From assembly GCF_905163445.1 (NCBI RefSeq), contig NC_053187.1, positions 5,084,001-5,148,000 on the forward strand: a DNA stretch of 64,000 nucleotides, read 5' to 3'. This DNA is from Pararge aegeria. Taxonomy: Eukaryota > Arthropoda > Insecta > Lepidoptera > Nymphalidae. Of the stretch, positions 46,280 to 57,549 are shown in pieces. Numbering within the stretch: position 1 is the first letter of the stretch; every line of letters begins with the position of its first letter. The position numbers and the translations under genes were made by a program. The notes below the pieces were generated by a model that was given only the letters and a program-made list of their open reading frames with translations, was not told where the DNA came from and made no database searches.

Positions 46280-46490
46280 AGATCCCACTGTTTTTGTCCG
46301 CTTGTGTTGAGCGACTTACCTGCGTTTGCTGTCTTTCTCGTTTGATGTCGTCTGTCCACCTAATCTAGGGTCTACCAACTCTGCGTTTTCTGGCTCGTGG
46401 TCGACAGTATTCCGAGATACGTGCTCCCGATCCATCATCGGTACATTGAGTTATATGCCCCAACCATTGCAATTTTAGCGTTGAGAAATA
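46280..46490 (-). pseudogene. RTE-like LINE C-terminal remnant
   Basis: On the minus strand: LKLQWLGHITQCTDDGSGAR, then RKRRVGRPRLGGQTTSNEKD; with one frameshift the last part is RWTDDIKR. Same block as 35128-35540. Confidence 0.65.
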
Positions 46491-46819
46491 AATATCCTAG
46501 CTTTAAGATCTTTATGAAGGTATCTAGTATATAAAGATCATAAAGCTAACAGGCAATCAGGTATAATACGACATGAAATACCAGACCTATACATTACCAG
46601 CCAGATGATGTAGTGTGTATTTATGTCAAGCGCCTGACAAATTGGGACCCGTATTATCCTTCGAGTGCTCTCAATTACCGCTCTACTGAGCCGAAATTCA
46701 TTTGAGCACCAATTTTCAGTTATTATACTTTTTGATTTTCGTCTTTATTAAAGAAAAAAAATTATGTTATAAAAAATTCATGTGAGAAAACGCAGTACGT
46801 AAGAAGTATTACGTACCTA

Positions 46820-47309
46820 TATACAACGTGTAAATGAAAACCGAAATAATACTTCAGAGGTTTTAGAGGTACATTATTTATTGTCTCTGAGACTTATCTG
46901 TGAAACCGAAACGCTAATAGTTTTTGAGTAAACCACTGCCATAGTTTTTATTGAAAGAAATCAGATACAGCCCTAACGCTACACGCAAAAGTAAAATTAA
47001 GTGACTCCTATCACTTGTTTAGGCACGCGTAGCGTAGCTCTTATGCACGTGTCGGTCTTTTATCTTCAATAGGGTTGTCATAAGTAAACACTGAGAATGT
47101 TTTGAATTGTTTTGTACGGAAAAGTAAATATGCTTCTTTTGATTTAAGATTTTACAGGGTTTTTCCTTATGTAATATACTTATGCACCCTTCTACAGTAT
47201 TACGTAATTCGGTTCACGTGGTATATAACGTGTAACCAAATTACGAAACCTCCTGATTACCTCTAAATCTTTTGTCGTAATATTTCGGTTTATATTTACA
47301 CGTTGTATA
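46820..47309 (+). mobile_element. MITE family F, intact reference copy (490 bp)
   Basis: Left end 'tatacaacgtgtaaatgaaa' and right end (inverse complement) 'tatacaacgtgtaaatataa' agree over about 28 of 32 bases, continuing 'aaccgaaata'. The interior has 'gtgaaaccgaaacgctaata', 'cacgcgtagcgtagctctta' and 'tcttcaatagggttgtcata'. No ORF. Relatives: 42821-43237, 28529-29092, 2285-2390. Confidence 0.85.
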
Positions 47310-47799
47310 TTCTCTACCTCAATGGCGCAGATTTTACAGTAATTATTTTAAAGTTACTTTTGTATTTTTTTTCGTTTTTAGTTCAAATGTATCATTTTTG
47401 CCCCAGATCTCTTGATTACATAGCTATTAGCGAATCCATACTCTCTCCATACTCCATACTCTTACTATTCAAAATTCTATAAAACTAAACTATGAGACCA
47501 ACTTGTAAAAGTTTGAATAAATTAGTTTTAACACAAGTTTGAGTTGAAAATCTATATGACTATATCGCTTGAACACTCCGCCCGGGAAAAGGAACAAAGT
47601 TTTAATTAAATACTGGCGGCTAAAGTGAATCCAACGGGAGCCTTCTGCTGAAACTTGGGGACGCGTCAGAGTCATTGCGACACGTTGAAACTTTACCTTT
47701 TTCCAACTTTCCGTTTGTTTGTAGATGTAAAACACCACGTTTGTATGATACGACGAAGTGTTATTCCAAGTTAGTACCAGTGTATCCCGCGATAAAGTG

Positions 47800-48055
47800 T
47801 TACCCCGAAAAGAGGTGAAACTAGACTTTCGAATAAGAATTATTTTTATTTTTTTATTTTTATTGACGAATTAAGAGTTTTATATCTTTCTCTATTTTTA
47901 TATCTTACGTAGACTCAAGTACATTTCATAACGATTTCTTCCAAAGGTAACCCCGAAAGGGTTTAACACTAGACCATGAGCTTTCTGCAAAAATATTTTT
48001 TTTTATTATATTTAATTACGAATTTTTATATCTTATGTAGACTCTTCCGAAGAGT
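47800..48055 (+). repeat. diverged tandem duplication, two units of about 145 bp
   Basis: Unit 1 has 'accccgaaaagaggtgaaac', an A/T run, 'ttttatatcttacgtagact'. Unit 2 repeats 'accccgaaagggtttaacac', an A/T run, 'ttttatatcttatgtagact'. Confidence 0.65.
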
Positions 48056-48119
48056 GGGTCGATTTCTTTTGGCGCTCTATGTGCTTCAGTGAGCCCTGTT
48101 GTTTTATGAGTGCTAGGTC

Positions 48120-48375
48120 TCAAACGAGCGATTTGGGAATTTATAATTTTTGTATTTTCTCTGGTCTAATATGATGGGACGGCCGTGGCTAGTTAGCACC
48201 CTACTGAAAAAGTAGTGCCGTCAAGCGATGTATATATATAGCAGTGCGGTACGAGGCCGAGTGAAAACCGATTACGGGTATGGGTTTAATATAACTGCCA
48301 CACCCCTAACAGGTTAGCCCGTTACCATTATTTAACACCCGTGAAATTGCAGGAAGGACAAGGGCTATCGTGCAG
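48120..48375 (+). mobile_element. SINE-C 3' half
   Basis: 'tgtattttctctggtctaat', 'gggacggccgtggctagtta', 'cccctaacaggttagcccgt', 'aaattgcaggaaggacaagg'. Confidence 0.75.
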
Positions 48376-48621
48376 AGGTATAAAAGAAACAAATGAAAAC
48401 ACACTTTAGAGTTTAGATCTGTTTAAATCTTTGTAAATAAATGTTTTTTAAGCGTTACCGGTGCTGTGAAATTATATTTTAGTATAAAATAAAAATTAAA
48501 TTGACGATTTAGATGATTACAAACAAATGGGTACCTACAATGGTAAAACTAATTTTTGTCAGAGTGTTTGTTGGGTATGAGTTTAAAATCTTAATTTTGA
48601 AAGCAGATAGGTAAGTTGAGG

Positions 48622-48986
48622 AGCACTATATTTCGCGTTTGATTAGAAAAACTTAATGCCTAACAATTTCTAGCCTGACCCAAGAATCGACGCCAGGATC
48701 TTGCGATCTTTAGTATAACGTACTAGCCACGAGACTAACGAGGGCAATATATTTCGCGATTGATCAGAAAAACTCAATGCCTAACAATTTCTAGCCTGAC
48801 CCAAGAATTGATGCCTGGATCTTGCGATCTTTAGTATAACGTACTAGCCACGAGACCAACGAGGGCACTATATTTCGCGATTGATCACAAAAACTCAATG
48901 CCTAAAAATTTCTAGCCTGACCCAAGAATCGATGGCAGGATCTTGCGATCTTTAGTATAACGTACTAGCCGCGAGACCAACGAGAC
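48622..48986 (-). repeat. three-unit 121-bp tandem array of a tRNA-like sequence
   Basis: 'tttcgcg' recurs at 48631, 48752 and 48873, exactly 121 bases apart; units are about 93-96% alike by eye. On the minus strand each unit has box A-like 'tggtctcgtggctagtacgt' and box B-like 'cgattcttgggtcagg', the layout of the SINE head at 38709. Confidence 0.9.
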
Positions 48987-49555
48987 CTCTCAGTTATATC
49001 CTAACCGTTAAGGCCTAAGATATACTCAAATGCTAGGAAAAGTAATAAATCCTTACGTCCCGTAACTTCATTACCGTTTCACTTTGTTTGAAACTTGCGT
49101 AAATTCCTAAGAAGGAAACCCTCGGTTGCAACAAACTAAGAAACTTGCTAGCTACTTTTAAATCGTCTGAAATAGTGTGGAAAGTAGATAAGTTCAAAGT
49201 CTTTGATGTTAGAGCTTTGAGAAACACATTCCGTTTTCTCAGATTAACATATTTTTTTCTCGATAAAAAAATGTTCATTCTCCACTGAGCGTGTCAAATT
49301 TCAGCGAGATCAATTTAGTGCAACAATACATAATGGGCCGTGATAAGCTCACAAACAATTAGTAGACAGACGAATTTGCAATTGTAATACTATACACATC
49401 TTTCGGTTTTAGGAAAAATGTTTTGACCTTGATTACTATTATGCTTTATGGAATGCAATTCTATGTGAAAAAATACTGTTTGACGCCTGGAAATTTTATA
49501 TTTCTAACATTCATAATATATATTTATCTTAATACATATCTTAACAAACTATTAC

Positions 49556-49660
49556 AGTTATAAACCAGCTGACCCGCGCAAATCGTTTTAATATCTTAAA
49601 AAACCCTAGAAACTAATTGCAGCGCTACCTACCAGGTCCAGTTTTATTTCCAAACTATGT
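49556..49660 (+). repeat. repeat with 'gacccgcgcaa' start
   Basis: 'gctgacccgcgcaaatcgtt', 'aaccctagaaactaattgca', 'gcgctacctaccaggtccag', 'atttccaaactatgtta' match 63305-63415 and, inverted, 31840-31945. Confidence 0.7.
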
Positions 49661-50124
49661 TATATAGTATATATATTAAAATAGAAGAACTTTTATTTTA
49701 TAAATTAAATATTGTACTACCCAAGATGTTTGTGAACGCATAACAAAATCAGAATTGAATGAAATTTGGATTTCGAAGTGAGTGTACGGATAGCGGCCCA
49801 AAAAATGTCGTCAAAATTCTTTATACGTAACGAAATATCTAGACGTGCGAAGTAAAGACTTCGCTTGAATTTCTAGAGATCTAGTAATTGCACATTGGCA
49901 CTTAAATTACAGGGACGGCGCAGGATCGCGCAGAAGTAAATGGCAGTAAATTACCCGTAATGTGGCCAAGACGTGTGTCACTCGCGTCTCACGTTGCCAT
50001 ACGAAATTAAATCAAGTATTGGTAAATCAAGTATTTTTTCGCTCCAGACTGTTTTGTTACATTATTAACTGTATAATTGTATAGTTTATTATTAACAGTA
50101 CAGTTGTACTGTTACATTATTAGC

Positions 50125-50227
50125 TAGCAGCTTGGGCCGTAGTTCACGACGCTGCACTGGCTGGTAGACTTCACACGCACTTGATAACAATATGGACAAG
50201 TCTCAGGTATGTAAGTTTCCATTCAAT
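50125..50227 (-). mobile_element. SINE-A fragment abutting a SINE-B
   Basis: 'gcttgggccgtagttcacga', 'tggtagacttcacacgcact', 'gtctcaggtatgtaagtttc', inverted and diverged. Confidence 0.6.
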
Positions 50228-50462
50228 TCGGACGGCCGAGTGGTGCAATGGGCCTTCTTTCTGAGTCCAAGGCTGTGGGTTCGATTCCCGCTACTAGTAA
50301 TTTTTCATGAATGTTTTTCAGCGTCTTATTGTTTATCTGTATATTATTAGTATTTATGTATATTAGTAAAATATAGATCAGTCATAGTACCCAAAACAAA
50401 AGCTACGCTTTCTTTGGGGCTAGATAGCTGTGTGTTTTGTCGTAATGTATTTATTTATTAAT
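50228..50462 (+). mobile_element. SINE-B, full length (reference copy)
   Basis: Head 'ggacggccgagtggtgcaat', box B 'gtgggttcgattcccgctac', 'tgtttttcagcgtcttattg', 'tctttggggctagatagctg', tail 'aatgtatttatttattaat'. Confidence 0.88.
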
Positions 50463-50984
50463 TTTTACTTAATTGGAAGTTAAGAGTGCTTAGTGTAAGT
50501 ACATATTCCGTAGTTACAATACTAGGAAATAATACTATCACTAGATGGCGCTGTTGCGATTCCATACAAATCGTACTTAACTTTCACGTCTTATACTTAC
50601 ACTAGACACACTTCTTTGGAGTGAAGTATTTTATATACAGCGCGAACTAGAATATAGAGATGAAATCTCTACGTCTGATGGAGCTGATAGGATTAACCCG
50701 TAAGGGCTCACAACCTCAAGGTTAGTACCGAAAAGAATGACAATGAAATTTTGAATGGGCAGGCACACAATTATGTCTGAAAAAGGATTGTGAAACTTCT
50801 CTGTCAGAAAGGCTCAGTGTGGTAAACCGTACTTATGATTGATCTTGGAGAAGACCTGGTTGCTGACCTGGAAGACAGGTTTGTTTATTGCTCACCTGGG
50901 TCAATACCCAGTAGGTACGCTGTCGAAGCCTAATACAAAAGCTTTACAAATTTAGGGTAAGAATCAGCTAAAGTCTAGTCGTAA

Positions 50985-51220
50985 TGTCAAGTTGGCTTGG
51001 AAGCATCCGGCAAGGCTTTCATCTCTCACAAGATAGAAAAATTAATGTTAAAATATAAAATAGATGATGTTGGAAAAGGCAACTGCCGAGTTTCTTGCCG
51101 GCTTCTTCTCGGTAGAATCTGCCTTCCGTACCGGTGGTCTCTACAAACAGACAGACTTGACGTTTTAAAAATTCATATACTAGGCCTACTTGAAATAAAT
51201 GAATTTTGAATTTGAAGGAA
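50985..51220 (+). mobile_element. LINE 3'-tail repeat (family K)
   Basis: 'gcttggaagcatccggcaag', 'tttcttgccggcttcttctc', 'tctgccttccgtaccggtgg', 'aggcctacttgaaataaatg', tail 'aattttgaatttgaa'. It interrupts the minus-strand frame described in the next entry. Confidence 0.75.
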
Positions 51221-51477
51221 ACAGATGTAAGCTTTTGAAGCTTGAGAACCAAATCGAATTCTTTTGAAGGCTGTTCCAAAAGAGCTTTTAATTCCGGAAT
51301 AAGTGCAAAAAAACTGCACGTAAATCCTGCGGGGCTACCGAATTTTTGAAGGTTCACTTCTAAAATAATAGGTGGAGGGTTCAGATTTGATTGAGAGGAT
51401 TTTGATGTAATTTGGTAAGCAATTTCCGTTAATACAAGCCCAGCGGACCGGTTGCGCCTGCGTTTACCTGCACGCAT
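51216..51477 (-). CDS. unrecognised 88-codon frame ending at a LINE tail
   Basis: The minus strand from 51477 reads MRAGKRRRNRSAGLVLTEIA, then SQSNLNPPPIILEVNLQKFG, SPAGFTCSFFALIPELKALL and KEFDLVLKLQKLTSV with ordinary protein-like composition, before it runs into the family K repeat at about 51218. The remaining 64 codons are repeat. No family recognised; possibly an old exon, processed pseudogene or transposon ORF. Confidence 0.25.
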
Positions 51478-51889
51478 ACTTACTCTATTTATTATTTTAG
51501 AGTTCCGCCTACTTTATTTATTCCCATTTAATATTTATTCAAGTGCCTTTACTCTTTTCAACGTTAGTTACTTTTTTTTAAATTAATTAGTTTAGAACAT
51601 GATACATGTAAGTTGCGCGCTAAATTACGTTATTTTAAAATTTATGAATAAGAAATTAGGATGTTCTACGGAGCTTTTATATAAAGTATTTCAGTTTAAA
51701 CGCTTTAAGTAGATTTTTTGTTGAAACTTTAAAAGAAAGTAAGCTATGTAAAAATATTTCTTCATTAAAATTTAGTTATTTATTAAAAAAAAAAACAGGC
51801 TATGTGTGATTTGGTCTTGCACATGAAAGATTCAGTGCTAAGATAAGATGCAATATAAAACACAAACTAGTATTAATATATATCCCTAC

Positions 51890-52292
51890 TAATATTATAA
51901 ATGTGAAAGTAAGTTTGTTTGTTAGATTTTCACGCAAAAACTACTAAACCGATCCTCCTGAAACTTTGTACACATATTCTTGGAAGTGTTAGAAGTAATA
52001 TAGGATAGTTTTTATCCCGACATTAAGCTAGGTTCCTTTGGGAGAGGGGATGAAAGTGTTTGACGATTTTACACCATAACTCCGACAAATTATAACCTAT
52101 TTAAAAAATTATTATTGTACTATAGAGGTTATAATATGTGTTTAATTTGGAGATAGAGGACAAAAACAAACCCCTCATTTAAGGATTAGCGATACTGAAT
52201 ACTTTAAATTTTGTTAGAAGTACAACTAAATCGAATGCCAAATCAAAAAACAAAATCAAACGCAGACGAAGTCGCGGGCAATAGCTAGTAAT
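51890..52292 (+). mobile_element. element with 'gacgaagtcgcgggcaatag' end
   Basis: 'ccctactaatattataaatg', 'cacgcaaaaactactaaacc', 'gatagtttttatcccgacat', 'cagacgaagtcgcgggcaat'. Most complete member (403 bp) of the family also at 3228, 30380 and 45466. A SINE-C follows at once. Confidence 0.65.
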
Positions 52293-52309
52293 ATATATTT
52301 TTTTAATTT

Positions 52310-52615
52310 CACTACAACTTAGCTATTGACTGCAATCTCAACTGATGGTAAGTTATGATGCAGTCTAAGATGGTAGCGGGTTAACCTGTTAGGGAGTATG
52401 GTAGTCATACCCCTAATCGGTTTGTACGCGACATCGCACGGAACACTAAATCGCTTAGCGGCACGTCTTTGTCGGTAGGGTATTAACTAGCCGAGGCCGA
52501 AGCCTCCCACCGGACCGGACCATTCCAAATTTCCCCCGCCGGGAATCGCACCTGGGTCCGCCTATTTAAATTCAAAGCGCTCACCGTTGCGCCAGGGACG
52601 TATTCGAAGAAAAAA
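52310..52615 (-). mobile_element. SINE-C, full length, inverted (reference copy)
   Basis: 'ttcactacaacttagctatt', 'gtagcgggttaacctgttag', 'aaatcgcttagcggcacgtc', 'agccgaggccgaagcctccc', box B complement 'gccgggaatcgcacctgggt', head complement 'gcgctcaccgttgcgccagg'. Confidence 0.88.
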
Positions 52616-53124
52616 CACCATAAGAACGCTTTTCTTGTATAGGGAAGATTACATTTTTACTTTCAAATTGGGAGGCTAGTATATAAGGTCCAGGTCCATA
52701 CTTCAGGTATCTTAAAAATAAATTACCTTAAGTATGTACGGAGCCCTAAAGTAACGCAGGGCCGCTACACGCCTCGAGTAGATTTTTTCTAAAAACTTTT
52801 TATCGATTAACATCTTGTTGGGGCCGGTTTGCGGTAGCCATGTTTGGTTTTCTCCTGAACGTGAGCTAGTTACCGCCTGGCTTAAACATATTACAAATTG
52901 ATGATTTCTCCGACTGTCAATGTAGGTATATATTCCGGCCATTATATGTTTATTGGCTGTGTATGGTGACCGTGTGTGCAATCCATCCATACAATATAAA
53001 AAGGAGTTTGTTTCTTACCTATAGTCGGAGGAACAAATGCCTCAATCTAGAGGATTTTTGGCACAGAGATAACTTAATTCTAGTGAACGGACAAAGGTAA
53101 CTTTAAATCACTAATAATATATAA

Positions 53125-53395
53125 ATTATTTAAAAAAAAAAAACCGATTTAACATACGCCCAGGAAATAAAAGGCAAAAAAAATTTGCTACTTTGGGTTA
53201 CATTATTGTTGATTTTTTAATAACAGTATAAATTGTTTGTGATACCTGGAATGTATGAAACAAAAATAAACATTTAAAACAAAAAAAAAAAGTTTCAAAT
53301 CGGTTCATGTGTCTTCGGGTAACATACATAAAAAAAAGATTCCGACAAATTAAGAACCTCCTTCTTTTTAGAGTCGTTTAAAAATAGAATACATA
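53125..53395. repeat. A-rich repeat with 'accgattt' / 'gattccgacaaattaagaac' ends
   Basis: Starts 'aaaaaaaaaccgatttaaca' and ends 'ccgacaaattaagaacctcc' plus 'gagtcgtttaaaaatag', a weak inverted pair. I recall 'gagaacctcctcc' ends as common in Lepidoptera; unverified. Confidence 0.4.
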
Positions 53396-53753
53396 TATAG
53401 TAAGTTGCAAAATTACGTTGGCTATTAGTTGGCTTAGACCTATTTATTTTTCCGTATGTGTGTGTGTGAAATACTACACTAGCAGTACCATACTTTATTT
53501 CAAGTGGAATGTACGGAGTGTGTATCTAATGTTACCATAGACACTGACTGACTTTGTGGTTAGCTTCTTAGTTTAGCTCTGTAAATTTTATATTTCTTTC
53601 CATGTTTTTTTTTTAATTTTTAATATGTATACGGGGGAACCTGTGAGCACACAGGTCAGCCAGCGCCAGCGTAAAACCAGCGCAAAAGCTCACTGCGGCG
53701 TCGTGCTGAGGAGGGACCCTATTTGTCAACATGCTTACTAGACGTATTTTTGT

Positions 53754-54045
53754 TCTTAGATGTCGCGTGGAAACCGATTACGGGTATAACTACAATACTC
53801 CCTAACAGGCAGTGGCGAGCACTTCATACATGCGCAAAAGCACTGCCTACCCTAAAATTAATATAACTCGTATAAGAGCCGGATTTCTGCCGATTTATGC
53901 AATTTTGCCTGCTTTATGCATACCCTGGTAGGAAACCCAGTGCACGCCACTGCTAACAAGTTAGCCCGCTACCATCTTAGACTGCATCATCACTTACCAC
54001 CAGGTGAGATTGCAGTTAAGGGCTAACTTGCAGTGGAATAAAAAA
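53754..54045 (+). mobile_element. SINE-C 3' half split by a hAT element
   Basis: 'gaaaccgattacgggtataa' and 'tactccctaacagg' stop at 53809; 'ctaacaagttagcccgctac' resumes at 53953 and runs to 'gctaacttgcagtggaataa'. Removing 53810-53960 restores the normal SINE order. Confidence 0.9.
53810..53952 (+). mobile_element. 143-bp non-autonomous hAT-type element inserted in SINE-C
   Basis: Begins CAGTGGCGAGCAC, ends GTGCACGCCACTG; flanked by CTAACAGG (53802-53809) and CTAACAAG (53953-53960), an 8-bp target duplication with one change. Interior 'atataactcgtataagagcc' and 'ctgctttatgcataccctgg' match 34772-34914. Confidence 0.92.
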
Positions 54046-54884
54046 AAAAAAGATTTTTGTATACCTAAGTAAGCAATTAAGTGGGAAAATAAACAATTTA
54101 TTTCTTTATTTCTATTGGCGGTTTAACAAAACTTAATCCAGCTATCCGGTACCGTTCAGCGCTCGGAATTTAAGCGTATTTCGAGAAGACACTAGAATAA
54201 GTAAAAAGTGGACGCAGCCAATAGTCACCGCTACTTACTCGTGTTAAACAATCACCTCCATTAAAAGCAATAACGTTTATTCAAACATCGGTAGCGCAAA
54301 CAAACGCATCCCGACAAGAAGCCCGAGCGGGTTTGACGGGAAATGTGGGAAGGGACGCCACCGCATCCGGTGTGGGAGCTAAATGTGCCTGCTAGTCAGA
54401 GTTGGCTCCATTACTGCCTGATAAATGTGTGTGTAATTAGGAGGCTGCGTCTTTGACAACGTATGCATGTTCGGTAATGTATGCTTGTTGAGCGTTTAAA
54501 TATCATTTGGGTATTTAAACCCCCGATGCAAAAGGAAGATTGTTGTTAGATTAACTAGACTGTGAGATGGTGATGAACAAATAAAAAAAACTGGCTACGT
54601 TTGTTGTTTCTTCTTAGACCGTTGCGTTTGGAACCCTGCTAGCTTTAGTTTTAAGTTAACAAATGCAGTTATCGCAATCACTAACATTAGTGTAACATGT
54701 TCAATGTATGAACGCTTCATAAGTGCCTGTAATAAGGTCTACATTCAACAAATTGAAATTGAATTACCCACTTTGTCTTGCACATCATTAGTCTCATGTA
54801 AGGATTTATCGAAATCACTGAACATTATTTAAAACTAAATTATAAATTGGTCGTGCTTGTCAGAGTTGGCTTCATTATTATTAT

Positions 54885-55050
54885 ATGTATTGTGTTTATG
54901 TGTATTTTCTAAGTATTTATGTATATATAATTCATAAAAATATTCATCAGTCATCTTAGTACCCATAACACAAGCTACGCTTACTTTGGGGCTAGGTGGC
55001 GATGTGTGTATTGTCGTAGTACATTTATTTTATTATTATTTATTTATTAT
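54885..55050 (+). mobile_element. SINE-B 3' part
   Basis: 'aattcataaaaatattcatc', 'cccataacacaagctacgct', 'tactttggggctaggtggcg', 'tgtgtattgtcgtagtacat', tail (ttta)n. The head is missing. Confidence 0.8.
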
Positions 55051-56560
55051 TATATGTCAGATTATTAAATTTTTATAATTGTTTATTAAATGATTTACTT
55101 ATATTATGACTGCTCTGGTATATGAACCCGTGTTTTGGTTGAGATTTGGTTTTAAATAATCGCCTTCAGCGCGGAGATAAAAATAAATGAATACCAAGAT
55201 GCGAATAACTGACTCTCTCTGACTGGACTGGCTCTTTTGAAATTTAGATCTATGTCCTTAGAGTGTTATTGTGATTAATAATATGATTTGAATACGGTAG
55301 GTAATGCTTAATTCGGGTAAATTGATTGCGTTTTGCGGAAATTGATTTGGCAAACATATATCAAACGACTCATTTACGAACGAAACAGCTATAAACAATT
55401 GTATGCTCAAAATGTAACGGTAAAAAACTTAACCAAGTTCTCAAGCCCTAAATAATGAAATGCCAGTATGAGGTCGAAACCGCGAACTCTAATAAAACAC
55501 AGTAGGTATAATAAAGACAAAATCAACTTTGCAATTCAACAGGGATTTTAATCAAATAACTACAGTTGGAGTTTACTCCAACGCATTCAAACAATTCGTG
55601 TAAATTACAAAAGGCTTAGTTGCGCAAGCCGAGTTTATTGATATCATATATTGATTGTGATTGAACATAGAAGGATTATAAAACAATTAAACATGAAAAT
55701 ATAATGAGAATAGTATAATTACAGATCATCTAACTAATATCTATGATATAAATGTAATGAATGAATGAATGAAAATAAATCTTTGATAAGTAGAATTGTC
55801 TAAATGGATATCGACCTAAGCACATGTGGCCACTGCTGCATAAAAGACTATTGCAAAATTTTCTACACTCTACGGTCTCGTGCTGCTTTTGTCGAGCGTA
55901 ACAAAGAAAGATACCCAAGCACCAGTTATCGTCTCACTATCAGGTGACTATTTTAAGTCTCAAGTCATCAGACTAATAATAAAAGACTGATTTGAGCCTT
56001 TTAACCCTGAGATAATTCAAAGCCATTACTCACTAGCCTTTTGGAACTTAAACGACCAGCCCCTTCTCACGTCGGGAGTCATGAGGCGTGTTAATTTTGC
56101 AATTTATGTCATAACTTTGTGCATCGCACTCGGTCATTACTCGTTATATTAATTGTTTAGTACTGAAGTTATTAAAAAAACTATGAGTAAGGAGATGAAC
56201 CCAGTAGTCATCAACTCGAATCTTTTAGTATTTGAATGCGACTCATCTTTATTTTAATAGATATCCTCATCTTTTATATTTTGTTTATTTCTAAACAAAT
56301 AACGAGTCCTATTCAAAAAAAAAATCTTACAAATTTACAATTTTGTACTGTAATATGGATATTTTATTAATAAGCCCTAACAGACTGAGTCTCTTTCATT
56401 AGCAGTCCGAAGTTCCTGAATCCGAGTTTCCATTGATATCGTATAGAGATAGTTAACTCACGCAGCGATGAATAGGAATATTAGTAATTCCAATTTTAAT
56501 TATAAGTCGACCATCACCATCTGAGACACATCATACCTCATCATACCTATTATTATTATT
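55051..56560. other. no gene recognised
   Basis: AT-rich with a short (gaat)n tract at 55757-55772. No ORF with recognisable motif and no repeat shared in the window. Confidence 0.4.
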
Positions 56561-56564
56561 ATTA

Positions 56565-56622
56565 GATAAAGAATGTCTTAGGTATGATGACAAATATCAT
56601 CATACCTGAGACATTCTTTATC
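56565..56622. repeat. 26-bp-arm hairpin
   Basis: GATAAAGAATGTCTTAGGTA+TGATGA (56565-56590) and 56597-56622 are inverse complements with one mismatch, around CAAATA. It abuts a family K repeat. Confidence 0.88.
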
Positions 56623-56624
56623 AT

Positions 56625-56882
56625 AATGAAATTCAAAATTCAAAATTTATTTATTTCAAGTAGGCCTAATATAAGCACTTTTGAAACGTCAAGTCTGTCT
56701 GTTTGTAGTGATTCTACCACCGGTTCGGAAGGCAGATTCTACCGAGAAGAAGCCGGCAAGAAACTCAGCAGTTGCTCTTTTCCAACATCAACAATTTACT
56801 TTTTGCATTTTAATATTCATTTTTCTATCTTGTGTGAGCTGAAAGCGGAGCCGGAAGCTTCCAAGCAACCTCACGAAATGTA
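56625..56882 (-). mobile_element. LINE 3'-tail repeat (family K), inverted
   Basis: 'gaaattcaaaattcaaaatt', 'tttcaagtaggcctaatata', 'tctaccaccggttcggaagg', 'gagaagaagccggcaagaaa', 'gagccggaagcttccaagca'. Confidence 0.8.
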
Positions 56883-57549
56883 ATACTAAAGTTACAAATT
56901 AATTAAATTGTATATCTTTGCATGGAAGACCTGTTAATTTTTACGTCATAAATTTGAGTGACGAGAAACTTACTACGTAATTGTCAGAGAGTTCCTGATT
57001 GCGACTGCTTTGCGCAATTGATCCCGACACATACGATGCCTTTATTACGAGTCAAAATATCCACTATAATATTTTAACGTCGCAAATTCGAAACATTGAA
57101 ACATGTTTCGAAGATTCCAATGTATACCTTATTTTAGAGCCATAGGATACATTTTTGTTCGGATATGACTGTTTGCAGTCAATCCGTCGTGATACATCGG
57201 ATATCAGATGCCTGCGGCATTAGTTGCGTACGCCTGGACGCCTGTCACATTCATTCAGACCTCGCAAAATCTGGCAGAATTTTGAAATGAACGGATTGTT
57301 GTTCTATTATCGTGGCTGATTTATTTAACGTCGTTTTTGTTGATGTCCTCCATGACGTATCCGTCAACGGCGACACCTTGGTTTTATCGTCTCGAGTGGG
57401 CACGGATATGACTAGCCTAGCCAAATTTAGTTTTAAAGATTTTAGAAGAAGAAATTTAGTTTTAAAGAACGTCGTTTTTAGTAACATACTAACACAAGTA
57501 AACTTTAACTTTTGCCTAATTCATAGTGTATATTTACGTCTCAGAGGTT

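Noticed and set aside
47490..47738. 82-codon minus-strand ORF
   Set aside because: No family signature or splice context; could be an unclassified repeat.
48622..48986. CRISPR-like array
   Set aside because: Units are contiguous 121-bp repeats without unique spacers, in a eukaryotic genome.
52712..52990. 92-codon minus-strand ORF
   Set aside because: No recognisable domain, and it sits in repeat-rich DNA next to SINE-C; not enough support.
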